Shown here: positions 10,167-21,125 of the stretch, in pieces
How the letters are laid out: every line of letters starts with the position of its first letter
Position numbering within the stretch: the first letter of the stretch is position 1
DNA from: Ectobius pallidus
Lineage: Eukaryota > Arthropoda > Insecta > Blattodea > Ectobiidae
Reading direction: 5' to 3'
Assembly: GCA_964059195.1 (NCBI GenBank)
Contig: CAXKWD010000001.1
Location: forward strand, 218,744,484 to 218,808,483
Length of the DNA: 64,000 nt
Notes under the pieces: generated by a model
Database searches by the model: none
Told to the model about the DNA's origin: nothing
Seen by the model: the letters and a program-made list of their open reading frames with translations, nothing else
Position numbers and translations under genes: made by a program

Positions 10167-11465
10167 ATCGGTCGGTTTTCTATGACAAGTCGTATTTTTC
10201 CCCTTTGCATTATTTCAGGTTTCCGACTAATTTAAACCCGATTCCAAGTATCCTGGTGAAAATGGAACGGCTTTTATTGTGCATATAACTGCATATTTAG
10301 GAAATTTTCAACTATTATAGCATATTTAGTATGAATATGCATATATAGGCCATATTTTTGGCATATTTTTGTGCATATTAAAGAAATTTTGAAGTTTCAT
10401 ATCATATTTTGTAAATTTTGCATTATAATGATACTTTTTGAGAATTTACAGATATTTTAAATAATCTCTTATGTATATAAAAGGCTTTGTCCTGACTGTC
10501 AGGAATCAACGTACAGCCTAAACTATAACAGGTAGAGACTTGTAATTTTGATAGTACCTTCGTTTCATAATGTAGATGCTCACTAAGAATGGATTTTGAA
10601 AAATTCTGATTCTAAATGCCAAAAATTAAATGATTTTTAAAATACTTATTAAGCCCTTTTTACATAGAATTATCGAAACAAATTCACAGAACATATTGTT
10701 GCCAATGGTATAGGTTGGTTTGGATTAAATGAAATGGATGTTTGACAAATTAGAGAAGGTATCATTATAATTCATATTATCTATATTAATAAAAGGAATT
10801 GTCCTCGATGTCCAGCGAAATCTACTGAACGCAGAGATCTGAAATTTTAAACATAGGTGGGCTGAAGGGTCGGAAAATGCACCTCGAAGACGGAATTTTA
10901 ATTTCAGTTTTCGTTCGTGAGTTATGAGTGAAAAACGGGCAAAAAACATGAATTTTTTGCGTTTTCAAAACATAAGTTTTCAGTTATACATTTCAATGTC
11001 AAATCAATTACAGTTGGCTTTGGCTGATTTTGTCATACCTTGAAAATAAAACTTTCGCGATCGCTTGAATGTTGTAAGCCCTAAATATGGTCAAACGTTT
11101 GGACGAATCTCACTTTACAGAGGTTTTCTGGGCCAAGAAACTCGAATCTGAGGTCGCTTTTACCAGACGATGCTATCTAATCGTGGTATGTAGTCCACGT
11201 GATTTAGGAGTTAATAAATATAATGATTTTACTATTATGCTCTTAATTTTTAATTTTTGAAATAATTATCGCGGGCGAAGCCGCGGGCACATGCTAGTTA
11301 ACACTATATTTTAATAAAATGTATTGTAATGAAACTTAAAAATATATACACAATGTGTAAATGGTAAAGTCATATTTTAAATTTTTTTGGTCATATTTTA
11401 ATGTTTTTTATGTCATAAATGCATGGATATATTCTATTTTTTAGGTCATAGAAATCCGCCCCCTA
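10167..11465 (+). mobile_element. hAT-3 copy carrying a composite Helitron
   Basis: Collinear with the complete copy at 48583-49060. The left end is degraded (GGTCGGTTTTCTATGAC); the right end is GAAATCCGCCCCCTA at 11465. The insertion at 10465-11297 splits it exactly at AATAA|TTAACAC, which is uninterrupted at 48890-48899 in the other copy. Confidence 0.8.
10465..11297 (+). mobile_element. Composite Helitron: A 5' part joined to B 3' part
   Basis: It starts A|TCTCTTATGTATATAAAAGG, the 5' end of Helitron A (compare 37493 and 23840). At 10780 the sequence switches to a Helitron B start, TCTATATTAATAAAAGG, placed at an A|T site of Helitron A. It ends with Helitron B's hairpin and CTAG at 11294-11297, then T. 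The Helitron A 3' part that should follow a simple nested insertion is missing. The target is known from the empty paralogue, so both outer ends are exact. Confidence 0.85.
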
Positions 11466-11474
11466 GTCATAATA

Positions 11475-11954
11475 ATAGTTATTCGCATGCACGTAGGGAG
11501 ATAAAAAGAGAGAGCAGCAGATAAAGAGCGAAATCAAAAAAGGAAAAGAGGAAAATGTAGATAAAACAGATAGAGAGGTAGGAAGAATAGCCTACACTAG
11601 AAAGATAGCTAGAAAATGGGAAATAGTATGTGGAAGGAGGGAGAACAGAGAGACAGTAGGCTATGTGTAATTAATTACGCAAGAAATAGAAAAGTCACGT
11701 AGAATTACAAAAAAATCTGATGTGAAAGTCACATAACTTCTTCTGCCCAAAAAAAGTTAGCAGTATTCACATATCCTTTTACAGAATCGCAAGACACAAT
11801 TTTACGCTAATTATCCTATAAATACCTCTTCTTTCAATGATGCGACTAAAAGCGCAGGCTATATAACAAAGTTAAAAAAAAAAGAACAAGTGACTGCAGA
11901 CGTTTATTGAACTTTCCGCCGTAAAGAATAATTTCCGAAATTTATAGAATATTT
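11475..11954. other. No feature recognised
   Basis: Purine-rich AGAGAG-type DNA at 11500-11660, then AT-rich sequence. I see no exon, RNA or transposon end. Confidence 0.4.
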
Positions 11955-12546
11955 CCCTCAGATACTTCTTTACTCTATACCTGGCCAACAATACATCTTT
12001 CTCACTTCACATTCTTATATAGAATAAGAGGCCGTGAAAGAGCGCGTATTCAGTTGTTCATCACGCAAGACAAAATTTCTACAAACAGTGGGTGAACAGT
12101 GGGTGGCTTGTAACTACCCTCAGAGAATTTTTTAGAAAAAAAGTTTCAAATAAAAGTTTTAGCTCTCAGTAAAAGGAACACATTTTCAAATTTTAAAGAA
12201 AATCGTTAGAGCCGTTTTCGAGAAAATCGCGAAAAACGAAAATTTCTTCATGTAAAGTCCCCTTAAAAATAAGAGAAATTTGTCGCCAATCTTCGAATCA
12301 CATCTTCAGAAGGTACCTGACCCAAATACGAAATTTTGTTTTCATACGATTCTCCGTTTCGGAGCTAGCCTGTTCACAAACTTCCACACAGACAGACACA
12401 CACACAGACATGTTTCCAAAAATAGTATTTTTAGATTCAGGGGGCCTTGAAACGTGTATATATGCTAAAAACTCAACTTCGAATTTTGGGGTCGAAAACA
12501 ATACTTCCTCTACCTGTAGTACCTATGGTACGGGCAGAGGAAGTAA
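11955..12546 (+). repeat. Dispersed repeat family V, plus copy with terminal hairpin
   Basis: It ends in an imperfect hairpin, TACTTCCTCTACC ... GGGCAGAGGAAGTA (12505-12545). The same hairpin is at 33215-33264 and, reversed, at 43424-43460. A CACACAGACAGACACAC stretch precedes it. The order of blocks mirrors 3030-3640. The 3' hairpin suggests a rolling-circle type element, but no CTRR end is clear. Confidence 0.6.
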
Positions 12547-12971
12547 AAATTAAGAAATAATGAAAGTTAGATATAAAATCCAGGAAAATTCCGCATGAGC
12601 ACGTGCTTTGCCACGAAATCATTATTACTTAAAATTGAAACTAGTGTATACAAGGTTATTGTTATATAAATACGATGTTAACAAGCAAGAACAATGACAA
12701 ACATGTCTTCTTACTTTCAAGTCCTTTTAGTTAATTCAGTTTCAAAATGTCACCTTAATAAACAAATATAGCGAAGGCCTTCGGTTTGTAGGCTAAAAGT
12801 CCTTCTTTTAAAGAATTTACAGAAGTGAAATATTTGTGAATTGTTATTGACTGCATTTCAAAATGGAGTAAACATATTTCATATATCTATGGCTTGGTTC
12901 TAAAAGGGCCAATGTCATAAAACTTGCTTTTGAGCTAACTGAAATGCACATACAAAACAAGGCAAATAGTT

Positions 12972-13881
12972 AATAAAATCAGGTAAACTGATGTAAAAAA
13001 GTGCCAGTATGTTTTTGTTTAATCAGTTATGACTGCAATTATGATATGCAGAATATGTTTTTTTTTTTTAAATTGATTTCCAAGTTAAGCTCCAGATTTA
13101 TTCATTAAGCAGGGTTTACGGAAGAAGAAAGGTCTACCATCTCGGCCACCTGGGTCATTTTAACGGTCTAGTTGGATAAGCGCATGTAAAACAATAGTGT
13201 TTTTGTCATAGCTACCTGTATTTTAATTTCCAAGGCCTTATAAGATCACAGTAAAACAATAGGCTATGTTGTCAAGATAACTGATTTTAATTTTTTTTAT
13301 AAATTCTTTCGAATACGTATATTGCCATAAAATAGGCACTAAATTGAGCATTACTCCGAAACAGATGAACCGATTTTATCCATTATGAATAGACGTCTTC
13401 CCATGGACATTGTAAATGTGTATACCAAGTTTCATAAAAATCCGGTAAAGCGTATTTGAGTTACCGCGTCTTTAAAATATACACTAAATTGGGTTTTACT
13501 CCGGTACCGGTCAACAGATTAGGTTCAAATTCAATAGGGCACTTCTCATGGACGTCATAAATGGGTATACCAAGTTTCGTGGAAATCCGTTACAGCGTAT
13601 TTGAGTGATGGCGCCTTTCTATGAGAAAGGCGCCATAATCTATTAAAATAGACACTAAATTGGACATTACTCCGGTACCGGTGAACCGATTTGGTTCAAT
13701 ATCAGTAGGGTTCTTCCCATCGACATTATGAATGTTTATACCAAGTTTCATGAAAATCCGAAAAAGCGTACTTGAGTTATGGTGCGTACAGACGCACGGA
13801 CGGACAGACAGACAGACAGACGGACAGACATTTTTTCGTCCCCCACACAATCTCATAAAGTACCATATTGGCACTTAATAA
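12972..13881 (+). mobile_element. Family K copy 2 (three modules)
   Basis: Same ends as copy 1 (AATAAAATCAGG and GGCACTTAATAA). Three CACTAAATTG modules start near 13338, 13482 and 13650. Between modules 2 and 3 lies a perfect hairpin, GGCGCCTTTCT ... AGAAAGGCGCC (13610-13634). The downstream LINE fragment begins directly after it. Confidence 0.7.
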
Positions 13882-14255
13882 TATAAATCAAAATCAAAAC
13901 ATATATATTAGGAAGAACATGTGCAAATAGAACAGTCATAAAGTCTCTGGCATTTGCAGATGACTTAGCAATACTTAGCAACAATAGACAAGAAGCGCAA
14001 GAAGCACTGGAATATTTGCATGAAGTCTCTGTTAAAGCAGGTCTACAGATATCATATGAAAAAACGCAGTACATGGAAAGAAAAAGAAACAACATACAAG
14101 CCATACACACAAAATATGGGAAGATTAAAAGAGTGGAAAAATTCAAGTATTTAGGGGAGTATATACAGATAGGAGGATCAAACAAGACACCCAACATAGA
14201 AAGAACAGAAAAACTTCAGAAAGCGTACAAACTCACATGGACGCACTACAATCTA

Positions 14256-15918
14256 TCTACTCTTATACAATTCAACGGCCCTAAATAGAGTGCTTGCTCG
14301 CCCGCTTCGTGAGACATCGGGTATACTCGGCGATGTTCGTCTCTCGCAGTCTAAACTTTCATGACGACTACAAAATTAGGAAGGAAAACCGTTTCTTTAT
14401 TATATAAGGCCTAAGTGAAATGAACACAATGAACAAATATTCTAATTTTATTTTTACTTACAATTTTCATAGCTCTGAACCACAAACATTTTTAATAATC
14501 TACCAGTGTAAATTTCTTAAAAATCCTGGAGTCAATGAATAGTGGCGGGCGAAGCCGGGGGCAACAGCTGTAAAATATTGATGGTTTTATCTCTTGAAAT
14601 ATCGCTGATAATTAGGGACCGGATTTTTAGGTTTTTAAAAACTCTGTTTTAGGTTTTCCGTTAGGTGAAATAGTTTTTTTTAGGTTTTTTTGTCCGAAAT
14701 ATCGTTTTCGGGTAGAATAATTGGTTTAATGTATTTGAATGGGCTACATAGGATTGAATACATAATACTTGAAAAGTTTAACTTAACAAAATTGACTTAA
14801 ATTTGTGTAAACTTGCTTTAAGACAATATTATACAATTGAAGAAGGAATGCATAAACAATCAAAAGAAGCAGTGAAAATATGATCGCCTCACATTTCATG
14901 GTTACAGTAAATCACTAAATATCTTTCAAGATTCTCAACTGTGAAGTTCTTCCTGTTATCTCTTAGCTAATAGTTAATACTGTATATAGACACTACCCTT
15001 CTCAGGATTCGAATCCGATGCTTCTAATTTAGTGAGTAAAATACTTTATGGTTGGATGTGGATAATGTAAAACTGATAGCATGAACAACAGGGAAGCACT
15101 AAAGGCAAACAAAAAACAAGCGCTTTAAAACACAGATATCTTTATCCTTGTTCATACACAGCAACAATGGTTGTTCGTACGAATATTTTGAAAGGAATAT
15201 GCCGGTACTATTTTCCTCTCTTGATACTGTCCATCCTAGACGACAATGGGTTGAATGAAACGCTGGTGGTATTAATTTCTACCCGACCAAAATTATTCTC
15301 TTCCCACGAAATATCGATTTCTCAACTGACAAACAAAAAAGACAAAAAAAGGAGCCTAAATTAGATATTTTAGGTTTTATATCCCGTTTAGGTGTATTTA
15401 GGTTTTTATACCCCATTTAGGTATTTTTAGGTACCACAGAATTAATGTGGGTGAATCCTATGGACATGATTCGAAAAAGTGTATGAGCGCTTTTTGTTTT
15501 GGAAGTAAGGAAAAAAATAGGTAAAAACCTAAGAATCCGGTCCCTACTGATAATTATAATCCAAACAAACCATTCCTTCCCTTGAAACATTATATAATTT
15601 CTGAAAATTACACTGAATTGATAAAATAAAATTCACATCATATTCATCTCAATAAACAGCTGAGAAACAATACGTATTATGTGTTCACAGGTTCTTTGGA
15701 ACTGCATAATCGATTCTGATATAGTTTTCCCAGGGGGCGCTTTCATGTCGTGGAATGTACTCTAAAGCAGGAATTTTAGCTGTTTCATTAAATTAATGGC
15801 TTAGTTTATGAATGATTCGCGTGCAAGTGTTAATAAATATAATGCTTTAATAATTATTATACTCTTAATTTTTAATTTTTAAAAGAATTATCGTGGCGAA
15901 GCCACGGGCACCTCCTAG
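14256..15918 (+). mobile_element. Helitron D, plus copy
   Basis: It begins A|TCTACTCTTATACAATTC and ends with the hairpin CGTGGCGAAGCCACGGG, then CTAG (15915-15918) and T. It lies inside LINE L2. It carries hAT-4 at 14613-15546; without that it is about 720 bp and collinear with the reverse complement of 5044-7331. An internal hairpin near 14545-14565 looks like an older 3' terminator that is no longer at an end. Confidence 0.8.
14613..15546. mobile_element. hAT-4 MITE (TAGGGACCGG termini)
   Basis: Left TAGGGACCGGATTTTTAGG, right CCTAAGAATCCGGTCCCTA. Exact 8-bp duplication CTGATAAT at 14605-14612 and 15547-15554. Subterminal zones are packed with TTTAGGT words. A second copy is at 19205-20175. 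The frame at 15167 is not conserved in that copy. Confidence 0.9.
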
Positions 15919-16482
15919 TAAAAGAAACATTTCAAGACAGGCCAAACTCAGGCACAACAATACAGTGGTACTACCAGAAGCCGTCTACGCATCAGAAACA
16001 ACCACAATTGGAGCATCAGGTATCATAGAGACAGAAAAAATAGAACGTAAAATCCTCAGAAATTTTTTTCTAGCAATACACAGAGATGGCATATGGATGA
16101 AGAGACCAACAAAAGAATTATACGAACACACAGACAGACTCACAGACATGATCAGAAAACGCCGACTAACATTCTATGGACACGTACATAGAATGAACGA
16201 CAACAGACTCACAAAGAGGATTTTTGATGTAGTTAACAGTTCAGTCAAAAAAACCAATTGACTGCAAGAAATAGAAGAAGACATAAAACAAGCAGGAATC
16301 AATAGGGAAATGATAAATGAAAGAAACAAATTCAGAAACAAAATTATGAACGCAAAATTTGAAGTAAAAGAAAGCAAGAAAACAGGTAAAATATGGACCG
16401 AACAAAGGAAAGAGGAACAGAGTCAAAGAATGAAGAGATTTTGGGAAGAGAAAAGGAAGAAGAAACAAGAAGGAAGTGTATA

Positions 16483-16996
16483 ATCATGTAACATTCAAGT
16501 TCAAACACTGTCTTAATGGCAAAAATGTGTAATAATAATAATAAAACATACATATATATATATTAAACATTATGTGTTAGAGAGGAATGACAAGCATGAG
16601 TAGCCAAAATGAAAAGCAAAAAGTTGGGATATTGTAAAATGAGTCATGCATTAGGTGATTTAATCCAGCAGAGGTAAAACATTTGGGTTCATATAGAATA
16701 GAATTTTGATTCAGTCTGGTAAGGTAGTGATGAGGATTTTTGATTTTGAAAATATTTATATTATTATGGAAGTAAGTCAGTAATTTGAGTTTGTATATTT
16801 GTTCAATATCTAAGACATACTACTTCATAACTATTTTCTGCTGCTATCTCTCGCCATTTTAGAAGAAACCTTGTTGACCGGTAACGAGACCTGACCGGTA
16901 CCGGGGCAATCTCCCCTACCATTTTAGGCAAGTTGCATATGACTGGTTGGGAAACCCTGCACTAAACCATGCAGATGGCCATAAGATATCTATCTA
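16483..16996. other. LINE L2 tail and unassigned DNA
   Basis: An AATAATAATAATAAAAC stretch near 16530 and TA repeats up to 16563 probably end LINE L2. The rest to 16996 has no recognisable feature. Confidence 0.4.
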
Positions 16997-17573
16997 CAGT
17001 CTTACTAATAATCCAGTTGTAACATTTATACCAGGAATATACACAGCTGAGGAGAAAAAGTGTACTAATAATCCTTGCATAAGGCTGAATGTGTGCAACG
17101 CTTTACACAGCCTGGCCCCCTCGTATAAACTTGACGTAAATAATCAAGATGGCCGATATCCGTAACAGCCGGTCGTTTCGTAGATGTCTGAGATTGAATT
17201 TTGAGGCTACGCATATTCTGAGCTGCTTTTGTAGAATTATAAACATTGTTCCTTGTTTGCGGGACATATTTCCATACTTGTACCCATGATTACTGCTTTC
17301 TGAAAACAATATAATGAAATACTGAAACTAGGCAGACGACGCATCGCTGTTTGCCCGCTGCTCCGATGGATGGCTTTCAGCAATCCTTCATAGCCAGGGG
17401 CTAGTAACGTCACGACTAGAGTGACGTGTTTGATGACGTTGCACGTACAAACCCGGTGTAACCCTCGGCAGTTACACTGCGTTTATTGGTAATACGGCTT
17501 ATGTAGAACTTGCACGGTGAACAACCAAACAACCGTCCAACGCAGATATAAGCAGCTTTTATTAGTAAGGCTG
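16997..17573. mobile_element. MITE with CAGYCTTACTAATAA termini
   Basis: Left end CAGTCTTACTAATAA, right end TTATTAGTAAGGCTG, so about 15 bp with one mismatch. Flanks are CTA on both sides (16994-16996, 17574-17576), a possible 3-bp target duplication as in PIF/Harbinger. No coding sequence. Its right end is only 28 bp from the 3' edge of the predicted exon at 17601-17681. Confidence 0.5.
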
Positions 17574-17600
17574 CTAGAATTTTATAAAAATAGAACTCAC

Positions 17601-17681
17601 CACTGATGGAATCCATCAAGTTGACGTATCTGTCCATCGCTAAGCGTACGAGTCCAGACATAGTGATGGAATAATGGTAAC
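17601..17681 (-). CDS. Probable first coding exon of an ELOVL-type elongase (partial gene)
   Basis: Seen: on the minus strand a pyrimidine-rich tract ending TTGTTGCAG|G gives an acceptor at 17682-17683. A 20-nt leader follows, then ATG at 17659-17661 and codons for MSGLVRLAMDRYVNLMDSIS. One extra G precedes the donor GTGAGT at 17595-17600, so the exon leaves phase 1. Known: very-long-chain fatty-acid elongases, ER membrane proteins of the condensing step, begin with a short helix of this kind followed by D-P-R. Inferred: the next exon would begin with two bases completing GAC (Asp). The histidine box (HxxHH) and membrane segments lie in other exons that are not in this window to the left. The piece is too short for certainty; another small N-terminus with the same splice layout is possible. 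It is the best host-gene candidate here. Confidence 0.5.
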
Positions 17682-17825
17682 CTGCAACAAAAATAAATAA
17701 CTATTAGGCTATATAAATAATAAATAATAATTATTCACTTTTTAAAGGCAACATGACGTCAAAACATACGAGTGTGGTACCAATTGCTTACTATTGTGTT
17801 TAGTAGGCCTAATATTTATTTCAGC

Positions 17826-18667
17826 GGTTGGATGGTAGGCCGTGCCCCTTCAGGGATGTAGCGCCACGGAGTTTTTAATATTTTCTAATTAATTTAACTA
17901 TTACAGTTAATGGGTAATTATCATTACAAAATGGCAGCCAAATTTTGCGCACTGAAGTTCCGTTTCCCTGATAATTCAAACATTTATTAACATATTGCAA
18001 TGAAATTTTGCATGGAAATATATTTCGTATAAGTGAACAACACTATCTAGAATAATTAATGTCACTTTAATAGTTTTTTTTAAATATTTCTGATATAAAA
18101 ATTTCTAAACAAAATTAAGAAGTGATGAATTATTTTTAAAAAATATTTATATTGCAGATAATCAAAAGATTCTAGATTATGTTGTCAATATGATGTTTAC
18201 AAGTAGATAGAAAAAAAGAATCACTCAGAAATATTGGTATTTATGAAAATTTTCAGGGAAACGGCAAGGCTACTAAACTAAACTAAACTCCGTGGCGCTA
18301 CATCCCTGGAGGGACTTGGCCTACCACCCGACCGCTGCGTCATCTCCCGTAGGCAGATGGCAGGATTGGGGGGCATGTGGTCAACATGCCGACACCCACG
18401 TCCGTTATTGGTGGTTTTCATGACCGGAGCCGCTACTTCTCTATCAAGTAGCTCCTCAATTTGGAATCACGAGGCTGAGTGCACCCCTACCAGACCTCCC
18501 TACCTCAGAAAAATCCGAGGAGGTACCGGGAATCGAACCCGGGCCGACGGATCTATAGTCAGCGACGCTAACCACAAGACCACACGGCAAGGCTACAGAA
18601 CAATTCATTGCTGAGAAAAAAAAAAAAAAACTTATATTTTTCAGCATCGAAAACTGAATGTCTCCCC
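17826..18667. mobile_element. TTAA-family foldback element, split by a SINE
   Basis: The right end CAGCATCGAAAACTGAATGT ... CCCC sits against TTAA (18668-18671), as in the complete copy at 31056-31760. The left end is replaced at 17826-17872 by a SINE tail fragment (AGGGATGTAGCGCCACGGAG). Internal inverted arms carry AATGGCAGCC and GGGAAACGG words. The SINE at 18274-18583 interrupts the right arm. Confidence 0.65.
18274..18583 (-). mobile_element. tRNA-derived SINE (SINE-1) with 13-bp target duplication
   Basis: The same 13 bp, ACGGCAAGGCTAC, lie at 18261-18273 and 18584-18596. On the minus strand the head has an A-box-like TGGTCTTGTGGTTAGCG and a B box GGTTCGATTCC (near 18530), i.e. a tRNA-like pol III promoter. 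The tail is (TTTAG)n-like at 18274-18290. The frames 18357-18614 and 18456-18647 are shadows. Fragments of the family lie at 17826-17872 and 43498-43648. Confidence 0.85.
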
Positions 18668-19035
18668 TTAATTGATTTACAGAAATGAATTATATCGATA
18701 ACCTCTCTAATTATATCAAAGTCCACTTACTTCACTTTCCAAAGCCGTATATGAACACTGCAAAGAATATTGTTGTCATGAGAACTGAATTGCATTTGGT
18801 CAATTCAGTGTAATATTTTCGGAAATTTTATAATTTTACAAAGTAAAGGGGTGGTTTGTTTGAATAGAATGCTGTCTACGTTTCTTTCCGGGCTGAAGTG
18901 GCTGTGTGTACAAAATTTAGTGCAATTTGCGCAAGAAATGTAGATTTGTATATGAATCTAAAATCCCAAAACTTAAACATTGAATAAATTATGGTTGAAC
19001 AAGGACTCTCGTATGCAATTTGCCTATAATGTTAA

Positions 19036-20652
19036 TCTATATTAATAAAAGGAAGTGTCTGTCTGTCTGTCTGTCTGTCCGCGATACCCAGCGAAATCTA
19101 CTCAACTCAGAGATCTGAAATTTTGAACAAAGGTGGACTGAAGGGTCGGAAAATGCACCTCGAAGCCGGAATTTCAATTTTCGCTTTCGTTCGTGAGTTA
19201 TGAGTAGGGACCGGATTTTTAGGTTTTTAAAAACACCGTTTTAGGTTTTCCATTAGGTGAAATAGTTTTTTTTAGGTTTTTTGTCCAAAATATCTTTTTC
19301 GGGTAGAATAATTGGTTTAATGAATTTGAATGTGCTACATAGGATTCAATACATAATACTTGTAAAGTTTAACTTAACAAAATTGACTTAAATTTGTGTA
19401 AACTTGCTTTAGGACAATATTATACAATTGAAGATTGCCTCACATTTCCTTTATCTTATTTGTAAATGATTGGGCGTGTTTCATTATCTTCCAATATGCT
19501 AAATTTGATAAAATACAACAAAATTAAATAAACAGTAGTTGCCACAGTGTTATTGCTAGCAACATGCATACAACAAAAACCATGAGAAAACAAAGAGCTG
19601 GATGTATACCAAAATTTAAAATTCGTCAGTAGATTGATTAAAAAATATAAAACGCTATGTTAAAAACAGTAGTACAAATAGGCGTGCGACTCTTGGTTAC
19701 GTCGCACGTCGTACAAATTTATGAAATAGTCGTTTGTGTACGACTATAGTCGTACGTATGACAACCCTGACAAGCGCTTTAAAACACAGAAATCTATATC
19801 ATACACGGCAACAATGGCTGTTCGTACGAATATTTTAAAAGGAATACGACGGTAGTCCGTAATAGACGACAATGGGTTGAACGAAACGCTGGTAGTATTA
19901 ATTTCAACCCGACAAAAATTAATTGTCTCTCCGCAAAATTCTCAATTATTCTCAACTGACAAACAAAAAAGGCAAAAATGTAGCCTAAATGAGATATTTT
20001 AAGTTTTATATTCCGTTTAGGTATATTTAGGTTTTTATACCCCATTTAGGTATTTTTAGGTGCCACAGAATTAATGTGGGTGAATCCTATGGACGTGATT
20101 CGAAAAAGTGTATAAGCGCTTTTTGTTTTGTAAGTAAGGAAAAAAATAGGTAAAAACCTAAGAATCCGGTCCCTAGTTATGAGTGAAAAACGAGCAGAAA
20201 ACGTGCATTTTTTGCGTTCTCGAAGCATCAGTTTTCAGTAGGCTAATACATTTCAATGTCAAATGAATTACAGTTGGCTTTGGCTATTTTTCCCATACCT
20301 TGGAAATAAAATCATCGCGATCGCTTGATTTTGTAAATCCATCCTGGACGATTCATTTGTTTAGAATGTAAAGGCCCGCAGACGTGAAATTTCCAACCTA
20401 CACCGAAGAGGGATAATCAATATAGGCCTAAATATGGTCAAACATTGTTCGATTTGGACGAAACTCACTATACAGGGGTTTTCTGGGCCAAGGAACTCGA
20501 ATCTGAGATCGCTTTTACCAGGCGACGCTATCTAATCGTGGTATGTAGTCCACGTGATTTAGGTGTTAATAAATATAATTATTTAACTATTATGCTCTTA
20601 TTTTTTAATTTTTGAAATAATTATCGTGGGCGAAGCCGCGGGCACATGTTAG
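19036..20652 (+). mobile_element. Helitron B copy split by hAT-4
   Basis: It starts A|TCTATATTAATAAAAGG with a CTGTCTGTCTGTC tract, and ends with the hairpin region CGTGGGCGAAGCCGCGGG and TTAG (CTAG mutated) at 20649-20652, then T. The hAT at 19205-20175 lies inside, at GTTATGAG. Confidence 0.85.
19205..20175. mobile_element. hAT-4 second copy
   Basis: Termini as in 14613-15546; exact duplication GTTATGAG at 19197-19204 and 20176-20183. The middle differs from the other copy: about 19440-19775 is a separate insert, homologous to 2465-2680, ending CGTATGACAACCCTGAC. The flank sequences resume the shared hAT-4 order at AAGCGCTTTAAAACACAG. Confidence 0.9.
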
Positions 20653-20654
20653 TG

Positions 20655-21125
20655 GTAAATAAGATACTCGTATGCTAATAAAATATCACCATTGGCTCGT
20701 TGCATATTGTGCTAACTGGTATAATAATAAAATGCCATTATATTAGGTTCATTGCATATTTTACTGTTTTACTATGATATTGAAAATTTCATTTTTGCTG
20801 CACGTTCGTAAGTGAAACGTTTTTTTTAATCATTGTAATTTTTTGTTAATTACGTTAAAGTTACCTAGTGGTTTATACATTTCAGTATATTTTAACTTTA
20901 TATGGTGGTAATTACTATACTATGTTTGAAAAACTGATTAATTTGTTATACTTTTAACTGATAAATTATCTGCAGAACTTAAAACCCCTAAAACTCGGCA
21001 ATTGAATTCTCCGAATTAACATACAACTTACGCTAACGCAAGACTACTCCTAAAAACAAAACGTACACTGTCTGTCAAAAAATAAGGTCAATTGGAATAT
21101 TCCTATTTTTCTCGCAAAAAAGAAA
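20655..21125. other. AT-rich DNA, no feature seen
   Basis: I recognise no gene, RNA or transposon terminus here. Confidence 0.4.

Larger units (their letters stand above)
13887..16482 (+). pseudogene. L2: LINE reverse transcriptase split by a Helitron
   Basis: The 5' truncated polymerase begins near INQNTYILGRTCANR and has the catalytic box SLAFADDLAIL (about 13944-13976), then AGLQISYEKTQYM and VEKFKYLGEYI, all typical of the RT palm and thumb. A frame slip sits just before the break at 14255. After the Helitron (14256-15918) it resumes with RNISRQAKLRH, VVLPEAVYASETTTIGASG and MIRKRRLTFYGHVHRMNDN. A TGA at 16259-16261 stands where a tryptophan would fit. Reading on gives LQEIEEDIKQAGINRE and a lysine/arginine-rich end stopping at 16482. 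Inactive: truncated, interrupted and with a premature stop. Confidence 0.8.

Noticed and set aside
15167..15364. 65-residue frame
   Set aside because: Lies inside hAT-4 and is disrupted in the second copy at 19205-20175.
16997..17600. Second ELOVL exon downstream of the putative first exon
   Set aside because: I searched the minus frames to the left for DPR, membrane segments and an HxxHH box and found none.
18357..18614. 85-residue plus-strand frame containing GTGNRTRADGS
   Set aside because: Antisense reading of the SINE-1 tRNA-like head; this pattern is a well-known spurious protein.
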